A stretch of DNA of 8,551 bases from an uncultured Bacillota bacterium (GTDB taxonomy: Bacteria > Bacillota > Sulfobacillia > UBA995 > UBA9673). Shown here piece after piece: positions 1-6,820 of this stretch; position 1 is the stretch's first letter; the number at the start of each line of letters is the position of its first letter. The DNA is taken from the NCBI GenBank assembly GCA_937863905.1, contig CALMHV010000222.1, positions 1 through 8,551 on the forward strand, read 5' to 3'. The translations under genes were made by a program, and so were the position numbers. The notes under the pieces are model-generated. The model was given only the letters and a program-made list of their open reading frames with translations, was not told the DNA's origin and ran no database searches.

Positions 1-684
1 GGGACCGCCGGAGGTGGGGCCGGCTCGGTCATTTGTCAACTCACTCCCCTCACGGTCTACGGCATCCAGGTCGGGGCCTTCGCTTTGCGCGCCAACGCCG
101 ACAAGGCCGTCTCCGGGTTGGCCGCCAAGAACTACCCCGGCCACGTCTTCGAGCCGGAGACCAGTTCCGGTCTCTACAAGGTTTGGAGCGTCACCTTGAC
201 CAAGAAAGACACGGCCGTGGCCGTGCAGGGGCGTCTCAAGGCCGCGGGCTATCCCGACTGTTTCGTCGCCACGGAGAGCCTGGACCCCAAACCGCTCACC
301 CTGAAGGGTTCGAGTCTCGACTACCTGAACAAGGCCAAGACGGCCATCGAGGCCCTGGCGAGCGGCCTCCGGATCGAGGGCGACGTCTGGGACGATTTCC
401 GCGCCGGCACCCTCAACCGCACCGAGGCGGCCACGACCGTGGGGGCTCTCCTCACCACGATGCAAAGCGCCAAGGACGGGCTGGCGTCCCTCATCGCGCC
501 GACGGACCTGGCCGCGCTCGGGCAGGCCCTGGAGGCCCAGCTCGCCTCGGCTAAGGTCAATCTTCAATCCGTCAAAGATTTCTTGTCGAATCAAAGCGAC
601 GCGGAGCGGCTAAAGGCGGAAACGTCGTTCATCGGACTCATCGATGCCTACACCCGGCTGGGCACCAGTCTTCGCGGCGGTTAG
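1..684 (+). CDS. SPOR-domain protein, SpoIIB-like by position (5' partial)
   Basis: The frame is open from the first base, so the N-terminus lies outside the window and 227 residues are visible. After a Gly/Ala-rich linker (residues 1-10), residues about 18-93 form a SPOR domain. It begins with the typical VYGIQVGAF strand, continues through a helix starting ALRANADKAV, a central strand with LYKVWSV and a second helix (VQGRLKAAGYPDCFV). SPOR domains bind septal peptidoglycan lacking stem peptides. Residues about 100-227 are a mostly helical tail of unknown function, rich in Ala, Leu and Lys. SPOR proteins are usually anchored by an upstream membrane segment, which would be in the missing part. 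In B. subtilis the SPOR protein SpoIIB, needed for efficient engulfment, is encoded immediately upstream of maf, so position suggests an equivalent. The SPOR call is firm; the SpoIIB equivalence is inference. Confidence 0.85.
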   Translation, partial: GTAGGGAGSVICQLTPLTVYGIQVGAFALRANADKAVSGLAAKNYPGHVFEPETSSGLYKVWSVTLTKKDTAVAVQGRLKAAGYPDCFVATESLDPKPLTLKGSSLDYLNKAKTAIEALASGLRIEGDVWDDFRAGTLNRTEAATTVGALLTTMQSAKDGLASLIAPTDLAALGQALEAQLASAKVNLQSVKDFLSNQSDAERLKAETSFIGLIDAYTRLGTSLRGG

Positions 685-715
685 CGGACGGCCATCCCTG
701 CCAGAATCAGGGGAG

Positions 716-834
716 GTGAAACCCGAGGCGGGGCAAAGGATTCATCTTGACCCCCAAGAAACTACGAGCGGCTATTGGAGGGTGAACTCGTGAGTCTCGC
801 GTTTGGAACCCCCCTCCGCTGGTGCCGGGCGTGA
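716..834 (+). other. Possible coupled mini-frames / leader upstream of maf
   Basis: A strong Shine-Dalgarno-like site (GGAGGGTGA, 777-785) lies a few bases before GTG 790. That GTG opens a 14-codon frame ending at TGA 832-834, which overlaps the in-frame maf GTG at 831 as GTGA. Another frame, GTG 716 to TGA 793 (25 codons), ends in the same GTGA arrangement over GTG 790. It sits at a GGGGAGG run (710-716) that overlaps its own start, so it would need other initiation signals. Maf itself has no recognisable ribosome-binding site at 822 or 831. This could be translational coupling, or the 790 frame could be the true maf N-terminus displaced by one base at a C run (809-814). Neither small peptide resembles a known family. 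Confidence 0.3.
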
Positions 835-1475
835 GGATAATCCTGGCGTCGGCCTCTCCGAGGCGTAAGGAACTCCTTGCCGGACTCGGGGTCTCGTTTG
901 AGGTCTTCCCGAGCGAGGCTCCGGAGGAAGACTCCGGCGACGTGCCGCCCGGCGCGGCCTCGGCTCACGTCCTCTCCCTGGCCAGGCGTAAGGCTGAAGA
1001 CGTGCTCGCGCGGGTCCGGGTCGCCGGCGTCGCGGGCCGGAGTTTCGTCGTGGCCGCCGACACCGTCGTGGTCCTCCCCGACCGCATCCTGGGCAAACCG
1101 TCGTCCGACCTGGAGGCCTGCGAGATGCTCACGGCTCTTTCCGGCCGCGAGCACACGGTCGTCACGGGGGTCGTCGTGGCCGACCCGGCCTCGGGTGAGA
1201 CCCACGGCGCGACCGAGGAGACCAGGGTCTTCTTCCGGTCGCTGAGTCCCGGGGAAATCGCGGCCTACGTGGCCACGGGGGAACCGGCCGACAAGGCGGG
1301 GGCCTACGCGGTCCAGGGCGTCGGTTCGCTCTTGGTCGCGAGAATCGAAGGCGACTATTTCAATGTGGTCGGGCTCCCTCTGGGATGCCTGGCCAAGCTC
1401 TTCGCCCGATTTGGCGTCAACCTTCTGGTGGAGGCGTCTTGGGGAACCACCGGTCGGGCACCCGCCGAGATTTGA
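822..1475 (+). CDS. maf: Maf nucleoside triphosphate pyrophosphatase
   Basis: Maf/Ham1-fold enzyme of 217 residues that hydrolyses non-canonical or excess nucleoside triphosphates to monophosphate and pyrophosphate in the cytoplasm. In B. subtilis, overexpression blocks septation. Family motifs are in order: LASASPRRKELL at residues 8-19, the phosphate-binding and substrate loop; AADTVVVL with Asp80, the likely catalytic base; GREHTVVTGV in the middle; EPADKAGAYAVQG at 154-166; and the GDYFNVVGLPL strand near the end. The DKAGAY...Q form fits the dTTP/UTP-type branch (YhdE/BsMaf) better than the m7GTP-type branch; this subfamily call is inference. The C-terminus runs slightly beyond the usual 190-200 residues. 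GTG 822 is the first ordinary start after the in-frame TGA at 783. GTG 831 would give the more typical beginning MRIILAS and overlaps the stop of a short upstream frame. Neither has its own Shine-Dalgarno site. Confidence 0.95.
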   Translation: MPGVRIILASASPRRKELLAGLGVSFEVFPSEAPEEDSGDVPPGAASAHVLSLARRKAEDVLARVRVAGVAGRSFVVAADTVVVLPDRILGKPSSDLEACEMLTALSGREHTVVTGVVVADPASGETHGATEETRVFFRSLSPGEIAAYVATGEPADKAGAYAVQGVGSLLVARIEGDYFNVVGLPLGCLAKLFARFGVNLLVEASWGTTGRAPAEI

Positions 1476-1524
1476 GCGGACTGGCCCAGTAGGGGTGCCC
1501 GCGCCCGGAAAGAGGGGTGCGGGG

Positions 1525-2250
1525 ATGGAGGCCACACGCGGTCCGAGGATGCTCGACATCCAGCGGGGGGACCGCCCCCGGGAACGGCTGACGAGGCTCG
1601 GGCCAGAAGCCTTATCTAACGCCGAGCTAGTGGCTATACTGTTGAGAACCGGCACCTCGGGGGCATCCGCTCTCGACGTGGCTCACCGGGTCCTGGCCCT
1701 CGGGCAGCAGGAGGGAGCGCCTCGGTCCGGCGAACCGGACCAGGGACTCCGGCGTCTGGTTGTCAGCACGGTGGACGAGCTCCGGCTGGTCCCCGGGGTT
1801 GGCGCCGCCAAGGCCGCGCTCCTGAAGGCCGCTGTCGAGCTGGGGAAGCGTATCGCCGTCGCCAGCACGACCAGGAACGTCGTCCGGTCGCCGCGGGACG
1901 TGAGCGGCCTGGTCATGGAGGACATGCGCTACCTCGACCGGGAGCAGTTCCGGATCGTGCTCCTTGACGCGAAGAACCATGTTCTCGGCGTGAGGATCGT
2001 CTCGGTCGGCAGCCTCAGTTCGTCGATTGTGCACCCCCGGGAGATCTTCAAGGAAGCGATAGCCCGGAGCGCGGCGGCCATCATCCTGGTCCACAATCAT
2101 CCGAGCGGGGACCCGACGCCGAGCCAGGAGGACCTGGAAGTCACCCGCCGGCTGGTTGAGGCTGGGCGGCTCCTGGGTATCGAGGTTCTCGACCATGTCG
2201 TGGTCGGTGACAACCGGTACGTGAGTTTCAAGGAGAAGGGCATCTCGTAG
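1525..2250 (+). CDS. radC: RadC family protein (JAMM/MPN+ domain)
   Basis: Protein of 241 residues, close to the usual 225-230. The N-terminus carries the family signature GDRPRERLTRLGPEALSNAE followed by LVAILLRTG. Residues about 86-102 form a helix-hairpin-helix (LVPGVGAAKAALLKAA). The C-terminal half is a JAMM/MPN+ zinc metalloprotease-like domain with HNHPSGDPTPSQED: His190, His192 and Asp196 are the expected metal ligands. RadC was once named for DNA repair, but that role is disputed and its biochemical function is unsettled. ATG 1525 was chosen because AGAGGGG (1511-1517) lies seven bases upstream and the resulting length fits. ATG 1549 is an alternative. The frame runs open further upstream into maf, but no start there has both a suitable site and family support. 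It follows maf after 49 bases and precedes mreB by 35, consistent with one operon. Confidence 0.95.
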   Translation: MEATRGPRMLDIQRGDRPRERLTRLGPEALSNAELVAILLRTGTSGASALDVAHRVLALGQQEGAPRSGEPDQGLRRLVVSTVDELRLVPGVGAAKAALLKAAVELGKRIAVASTTRNVVRSPRDVSGLVMEDMRYLDREQFRIVLLDAKNHVLGVRIVSVGSLSSSIVHPREIFKEAIARSAAAIILVHNHPSGDPTPSQEDLEVTRRLVEAGRLLGIEVLDHVVVGDNRYVSFKEKGIS

Positions 2251-2285
2251 GGACGGGCGCCGGCTAGAGAGGGGAACGCAAAAGC

Positions 2286-3326
2286 ATGTTCGGGTTCATC
2301 TACGACTACTTCTCACGCGACATGGGCGTCGATCTCGGCACGGCCAACACCCTGGTCTACGTCAAGGGCCGGGGCATCGTCCTTCAGGAACCGTCCGTGG
2401 TCGCCTTGGACCGCGAGAGCGGGACGGTCCTGGCGGTCGGGAGCGAAGCCAAGCGGATGATCGGGCGAACCCCCGGCAACATCGTCGCCATCAGGCCCAT
2501 GAAGGACGGGGTCATCGCCGATTTCGACGTGACCCAGACCATGCTCCGCTACTTCATCGCCAAGGCCCACCCGCGTCGGGCTCTCCTGCGGCCCAGGGTG
2601 GTCATCGCCGTCCCCTCCGGGGTCACCGAGGTCGAGAAGAGGGCGGTCATCGACGCCACCCTCCAGGCCGGGGCCCGCGAGGCCCACACCATCGAGGAAC
2701 CAATGGCCGCGGCCATCGGCGCCGGGCTCCCCGTCCATGAACCCACGGGCAACATGATCGTCGATATCGGCGGGGGCACCACCGAAGTGGCCATCATCTC
2801 GCTGGGCGGCATCGTCGCGAGCCGCTCCATCCGCATCGCCGGAGACGAGATGGATGAGGCCATCGTGAACTACATCAAGCGGACCTACAACCTTCTCATC
2901 GGCGAGCGGACCGCCGAGGACGTCAAGATCAAACTGGGCAATGCCGCACCGATTGACAAGAAGGAGAGCATGGAGGTCAGAGGAAGAGACCTGGTAACCG
3001 GCCTTCCGCGGACGCTGGCCGTCACGGCCGAGGAGATTCAGACCGCCCTGGCCGAGCCGATCGGGGCCATCATAGAGGCCATCAAGGTCACCCTCGAGCG
3101 GACGCCGCCCGAACTGGCGGCCGACATCATGGACCGGGGTATCGTGATGTCCGGTGGCGGGTCCATGCTGCGCAACCTGGACATCTTGGTGAACCGCGAG
3201 ACCGGCATGCCCGTCCACCTCACCGAGGAACCTCTCCTCGGCGTGGTGCGCGGGGCGGGCAAGGTCCTCGAAGAGATAGAGACGTTGAGGCGGGTGGCGA
3301 CCGCCTCCCGCCGCGCGGCCAGCTGA
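2286..3326 (+). CDS. mreB: Rod shape-determining protein MreB
   Basis: Bacterial actin of 346 residues, the normal MreB length. It forms membrane-attached filaments that direct lateral wall synthesis by the elongation complex. The actin-fold nucleotide motifs are complete: phosphate-1 DLGTANTL with Asp16, the [15 protein letters not shown] segment with Glu137/Glu138, phosphate-2 [11 protein letters not shown] with Asp160, and the adenosine motif [11 protein letters not shown] from Ser289. The stretch after phosphate-1 ([19 protein letters not shown]) matches MreB rather than the related FtsA or DnaK families. The N-terminus [14 protein letters not shown] is aromatic and amphipathic-looking and could help membrane attachment, as known for several MreBs (inference). 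ATG 2286 follows AGAGAGGGGA (2266-2275). The gene sits directly upstream of mreC and mreD, so paralogues such as Mbl are less likely. Confidence 0.98.
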   Translation: MFGFIYDYFSRDMGVDLGTANTLVYVKGRGIVLQEPSVVALDRESGTVLAVGSEAKRMIGRTPGNIVAIRPMKDGVIADFDVTQTMLRYFIAKAHPRRALLRPRVVIAVPSGVTEVEKRAVIDATLQAGAREAHTIEEPMAAAIGAGLPVHEPTGNMIVDIGGGTTEVAIISLGGIVASRSIRIAGDEMDEAIVNYIKRTYNLLIGERTAEDVKIKLGNAAPIDKKESMEVRGRDLVTGLPRTLAVTAEEIQTALAEPIGAIIEAIKVTLERTPPELAADIMDRGIVMSGGGSMLRNLDILVNRETGMPVHLTEEPLLGVVRGAGKVLEEIETLRRVATASRRAAS

Positions 3327-3370
3327 CGCAGCGGCAGCGCCTACCCGGGGACCATGGGGGAGACGGCGGA

Positions 3371-4210
3371 GTGCTGCATCTGGGTCGGTACCGCAAATTC
3401 CTGGCGGCGTTGGTCACTCTGGTCGTGCTCGTGACCTTGATGAGCGTCACGGCGCGCGAACGGGAGACGGTTTTGCTCGTCGAGAAGGCCGTCATCGAAG
3501 CCCTAGCCCCCGTCCAGGCCTGGTTCGGCGGACTCACCGTCGGCATCCGGGGCACGGTCGCCGACCTTGAGGCCATCCGTCACCTCCGCGAGGAGAACGA
3601 GACCCTCAGGGTCAGGGCCGACGCCTACGACACCACCGTCCATCGGCTCAAGGAACTGGAGATCGAGAACGAACGGCTGCGGACCCTCCTCGGTTTCACC
3701 CAAGCCGTCGAGTACCAGTACGTCGTGGCCGATGTCGTTTCGCGCAACGCCGACAATTGGTTTAGCCGGATCACCATCAACCGGGGAAGCTCCGACGGGA
3801 TAGCCAAGAACATGCCCGTCGTCACCAGCCAGGGGCTTGTCGGCCGCATCAGCGAGGTCTCGGCGAACATCTCCGTGGTCCAACTCCTTACGGACCGCGC
3901 TTCCGGGACCGGGGCCCTGGTCCAGGCCTCCCGAGACGGCGGCATCGCCAGCGGGCAAGGGAGCCAGTCGCCTCTCCTGTCGATGATGTTCTTCGAGCGC
4001 ACGGCGGAAGTGGCCCCCGAGGACGCCGTGGTCACCTCGGGCTTCGGGGAGATCTTCCCGCCCGGCCTGTTCGTGGGCCGGGTCGTGGACATCAGCAAAG
4101 ACAGCTACGGCCTGCTCAAGTACGCCCGCATCAAGCCGGGCGTCGACTTCGGGCGCCTTGAGGAAGTGCTGGTCATCACCAACGCGACGGTGGGGGTGGA
4201 CGGCCCGTGA
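3371..4210 (+). CDS. mreC: Rod shape-determining protein MreC
   Basis: Bitopic membrane protein of 279 residues that links MreB to the extracytoplasmic elongation enzymes, including PBP2. A short basic cytoplasmic tail (LGRYRK) leads into a transmembrane helix at about residues 10-27. A coiled coil spans about residues 63-105, with heptad-like LREENETLRVRAD and KELEIENERLR. The family's beta-sandwich domain follows from about 115 (ADVVSRNADNWFSRITINRG, GIAKNMPVVTSQGLVGRI) to about 275. GTG 3371 is preceded by GGGGGAGA (3356-3363) at good spacing. An ATG at 3354 is in another frame. The TGA stop overlaps the mreD start in a GTGA four-base overlap, implying coupled translation. The gene begins 44 bases after mreB. 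Confidence 0.97.
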   Translation: MLHLGRYRKFLAALVTLVVLVTLMSVTARERETVLLVEKAVIEALAPVQAWFGGLTVGIRGTVADLEAIRHLREENETLRVRADAYDTTVHRLKELEIENERLRTLLGFTQAVEYQYVVADVVSRNADNWFSRITINRGSSDGIAKNMPVVTSQGLVGRISEVSANISVVQLLTDRASGTGALVQASRDGGIASGQGSQSPLLSMMFFERTAEVAPEDAVVTSGFGEIFPPGLFVGRVVDISKDSYGLLKYARIKPGVDFGRLEEVLVITNATVGVDGP

Positions 4211-4773
4211 ACACCCTCCTGGAGTGGCTCAACCGGCTGTCTTCCCGCCACGCCGTGCTGGGCTTCTGGATCGTGGGCGGTCTTCTCTTCCAGACCGCGG
4301 TCTTCCCGCACCTGGCCGTCTTCGGGCTGAAGCCGGATGTCCTCATGGTCGTCGTGGTCTGCTGGGCTCTGCTCTACGGCCCGGCCGAGGGGTTCGTGGC
4401 GGGTCTGGCCGCCGGTCTGGTCCAGGACCTGACCTTCGGTCAGTACATCGGCCTGTTCGCCCTGGCCAAGACTCTCGTGGGCTTCGGCGTCGGTGTCGTG
4501 GCCGGCAAGATCTTCCGGGAGACCATCTGGGTGCCCACCGCGGCGGTCGGCGTGGCCGTGTTCGCCCACGAGTTCGTCGTCTGGGTGTGCCTCAGGGCCC
4601 TGCATGTTCCCGCGCCCGCCGTGAACATCATCACCGTCGGGTTGCCGGTGGCTGTCTACAGCACGCTGCTCGCCCCGCTCGTCTACCGGCAGATCTTTGT
4701 CCACTACATCGGCGAGCGGGCCAAGGAGAAGGACCTGACCGGAGGGGCCAGCCAGGCCGCGGGCCGGCGGTAG
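4207..4773 (+). CDS. mreD: Rod shape-determining protein MreD
   Basis: Small integral membrane protein of 188 residues, a partner of MreC in the elongation complex. Hydrophobic segments fall at roughly residues 18-39, 43-58, 61-77, 80-103, 107-131 and 138-160, consistent with about six membrane helices. The conserved core LKPDVLMVVVVCWALLYG followed by GLAAGLVQD (residues 41-74) is characteristic of MreD. The C-terminus is short, basic and polar (GERAKEKD), probably cytoplasmic. The start is GTG 4207, in a GTGA overlap with the mreC stop, so translation is probably coupled to mreC. MreD sequences diverge widely, but context and profile together make the call secure. Confidence 0.95.
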   Translation: MNTLLEWLNRLSSRHAVLGFWIVGGLLFQTAVFPHLAVFGLKPDVLMVVVVCWALLYGPAEGFVAGLAAGLVQDLTFGQYIGLFALAKTLVGFGVGVVAGKIFRETIWVPTAAVGVAVFAHEFVVWVCLRALHVPAPAVNIITVGLPVAVYSTLLAPLVYRQIFVHYIGERAKEKDLTGGASQAAGRR

Positions 4774-4833
4774 CGGCATCGCGGCGCCGGGGGCGTCATT
4801 TGGGCCGCACCAGCAACGGGGAGGGGGAGGAAC

Positions 4834-6717
4834 GTGGACAAGTCGCGCCTGGAGCGCCGGCTGGCCGTGTTCGTGCTCGTCCTCGTCTTCGCCTTCTTCG
4901 GCCTGGGAGGCCGGCTCATCTACCTCCAGGTCGCGCGCGCCGGCTACTTCTCCCAACTCTCGCTGCAAAACCGCATCCGCATCCTGACGATGAACGCTCC
5001 CCGCGGCAACGTCTACGACCGCTTCGGGCAACTGCTCGCCGCCAATCGGCCTTGCTTTGTGGTGTCTCTCATGCCCCTGGAGAAGGAGAAGACCGACCAG
5101 GCCGTCACCGAACTGGCCAGGCTCCTGGGCATCACGGAGGCCGAGATTCGGGCCAAGATCGATAAACAAAAGGACCGGCCGTTCGAGCCGGTCCGCATCG
5201 CGACGGACATCACCCCCGAGGTCCACACGCGCCTCATCGAGGACCGGGAGAAGCTGCCCGGCGTCGTCGTTGAGACCTTGCCCATCCGCGAGTACACCGG
5301 CGGGGTCCTGGCCGCCCACCTCCTCGGGTACGTATCGGAAATCGCGCCCTCCGAGCTTGAGGGAGAGGCCTGGGTCGGGTACCGGGCGGGGGACATCATC
5401 GGTAAGGAAGGCCTGGAGCGCCGGTACGACAAGGAACTGCGCGGCAAGGACGGCGGCCAGCAGGTCGAGGTCGACTCGACCGGCCATCCCGTGACGGTCT
5501 TGGGCGACATACCGCCGGTCGCCGGGAAGGGTCTTGTCCTGACCATCGACGCCGAACTCCAGAAAGTGGCCGAGGAGTTCTACGACCAGTGGACGGCCAA
5601 GATCCGCAGCGGAGAGGGGTTCTCCGAGGCCTTCCCGGAGGCCGACTCCGGCGCCTGCGTCGTGATGAAGGTGAATACGGGCGAGATCCTGGCCATGTTC
5701 AGCCGCCCGGCCTTCGACCCCACCGTCTTCGCCGCCGGCATCGACGCCGAGACCTGGGAGACCCTGAACACGGACCCGCTTCGGCCGCTCTACAACCGGG
5801 TCCTTCTCGGACGGTACACCCCGGGGTCCACGTTCAAGATGGTCACCGCCGCGGCGGCCCTGGAAACCGGCAAGACGAACCCCGCCTATCGCGTCTACGA
5901 CTCCGGGAGCTACCGTTACGGGAACGTCCTCTTCAAGTGCTGGAAACCGGCCGGGCACGGCTCGGTCAACCTCCAGGCGGCCCTGAAGCACTCCTGCAAC
6001 TCCTACTTCTATGAGATGGGCGTGAAGCTCGGCCCCGGCCCTGAGGACCTCGTCAGGTGGGCCGAGAACTTCGGGCTCGGCCTGCCGACAGGGATAGACC
6101 TGGCGGTTCCCGGCGAAATAGCCGAGATTCGCGGCACCCTCGCCGGACGGGAGAAGACCGACGAGCCCTGGATGGGGGGGCAGACGCTCCAGGCCGCCAT
6201 CGGGCAGGGTCACGCCCTGAGCCCCATCCAGATGGCGGTCTACGCCTGTTCGCTCGCCAACGGCGGGACCCGGTACGTCCCCCAGGTCGTGAAGCAGATA
6301 CTGTCCCCCGACGGGAAGGTCCTCGAGGAGATGAAGCCCCAGGTCGCCGGAACGGTCGGGGCCTCCGCGGACACCATGGCCCAGATCCGGGCCGGCCTGG
6401 TCGCCTCGGCCACCGAGTTGACCGGCCCCGCCGGTCCGGGAACGTCGGCCTGGCTCTTCTCCAACTTCCCGGTCAAGGTCGCCGGCAAGACCGGAACCGC
6501 CTCGGCGCCGCCGGGGGACGACCACGCTTGGTACGTCGCCTTCGCTCCCGCCGACAACCCGGAGATCGCCGTGGTCATCCTGGTCGAGCGCGGCGGCCAC
6601 GGCAGCACCGCCGCCGCCCCGGTGGCCAAGGCCATCTTCGAGCAGTACTTCGGCCTCACCCAGGGCGCCCGCCCTCGTCCCCCCAGCGAATTGCCCGCCA
6701 CGAGCGGAGGCGACTAA
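4834..6717 (+). CDS. mrdA: Penicillin-binding protein 2 (class B elongation transpeptidase)
   Basis: D,D-transpeptidase of 627 residues that cross-links peptidoglycan during elongation, working with a RodA-type glycosyltransferase not seen in this window. A short basic cytoplasmic tail precedes one transmembrane helix at about residues 10-28. The dimerisation/pedestal domain includes NAPRGNVYDRFGQLLAANRP and GKEGLERRYDKELRGKDG. The transpeptidase domain has all three catalytic motifs: STFK with nucleophile Ser332 and Lys335, SCN with Ser387 and Asn389, and KTGT from Lys552. Length and the absence of PASTA repeats fit PBP2/MrdA rather than SpoVD or PBP2x types. The GTG start follows a long purine run (GGGGAGGGGGAGG, 4818-4830). 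It begins 60 bases after mreD with no terminator seen between, so it is probably part of the mre operon. A sporulation-specific role cannot be excluded from sequence. Confidence 0.95.
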   Translation: MDKSRLERRLAVFVLVLVFAFFGLGGRLIYLQVARAGYFSQLSLQNRIRILTMNAPRGNVYDRFGQLLAANRPCFVVSLMPLEKEKTDQAVTELARLLGITEAEIRAKIDKQKDRPFEPVRIATDITPEVHTRLIEDREKLPGVVVETLPIREYTGGVLAAHLLGYVSEIAPSELEGEAWVGYRAGDIIGKEGLERRYDKELRGKDGGQQVEVDSTGHPVTVLGDIPPVAGKGLVLTIDAELQKVAEEFYDQWTAKIRSGEGFSEAFPEADSGACVVMKVNTGEILAMFSRPAFDPTVFAAGIDAETWETLNTDPLRPLYNRVLLGRYTPGSTFKMVTAAAALETGKTNPAYRVYDSGSYRYGNVLFKCWKPAGHGSVNLQAALKHSCNSYFYEMGVKLGPGPEDLVRWAENFGLGLPTGIDLAVPGEIAEIRGTLAGREKTDEPWMGGQTLQAAIGQGHALSPIQMAVYACSLANGGTRYVPQVVKQILSPDGKVLEEMKPQVAGTVGASADTMAQIRAGLVASATELTGPAGPGTSAWLFSNFPVKVAGKTGTASAPPGDDHAWYVAFAPADNPEIAVVILVERGGHGSTAAAPVAKAIFEQYFGLTQGARPRPPSELPATSGGD

Positions 6718-6792
6718 CCCGCCGTTTGGGGCGCGGAGTTTGTCGCTTCCCGTCGCACCTTGTTGAACAGTATTGCCCCAAAGCGACCATTC

Positions 6793-6820
6793 CTGACAGG
6801 CCGTCTTGGCAGGATATGGT
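6793..6820 (+). promoter_or_regulatory. Candidate sigma-A-type promoter for minCD
   Basis: CTGACA (6793-6798) and TATGGT (6815-6820) are separated by 16 bases and resemble -35 and -10 elements, matching five and four of six consensus bases. Transcription would start near 6827, upstream of the strong purine run GGGGAGGAG and GTG 6860. The gap after the PBP gene is the only sizeable one in the second half of the cluster. Use of this promoter would conflict with the minC starts at 6806 and 6821. This is a pattern match only. Confidence 0.25.

Noticed and set aside
735..761. Possible sigma-H-type promoter (AAAGGATTC, 11 bases, CAAGAAA) or sigma-A promoter from TTGACC at 747
   Set aside because: The sigma-H -10 match lacks two consensus bases. 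The sigma-A version has a poor -10 and would start transcription at or after the ribosome-binding site at 777-785.
1363..1524. N-terminal extension of RadC reading back into maf
   Set aside because: The extension overlaps the conserved end of maf in another frame, has Trp/Pro/Arg-rich shadow composition, and a better start with a ribosome-binding site exists at 1525.
762..1655. Minus-strand open frame opposite maf and the radC start
   Set aside because: It has low-complexity Arg/Gly/Asp-rich composition, no recognisable domain, and covers conserved maf motifs on the plus strand.
2313..3218. Minus-strand open frame opposite mreB
   Set aside because: It is a shadow of the strongly conserved mreB coding sequence, with Gly/Asp/His-rich content and no family features.
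6792..6800. Palindrome CCTGACAGG before minC as an operator
   Set aside because: It is only four bases per arm with a one-base centre, too short to separate from chance.
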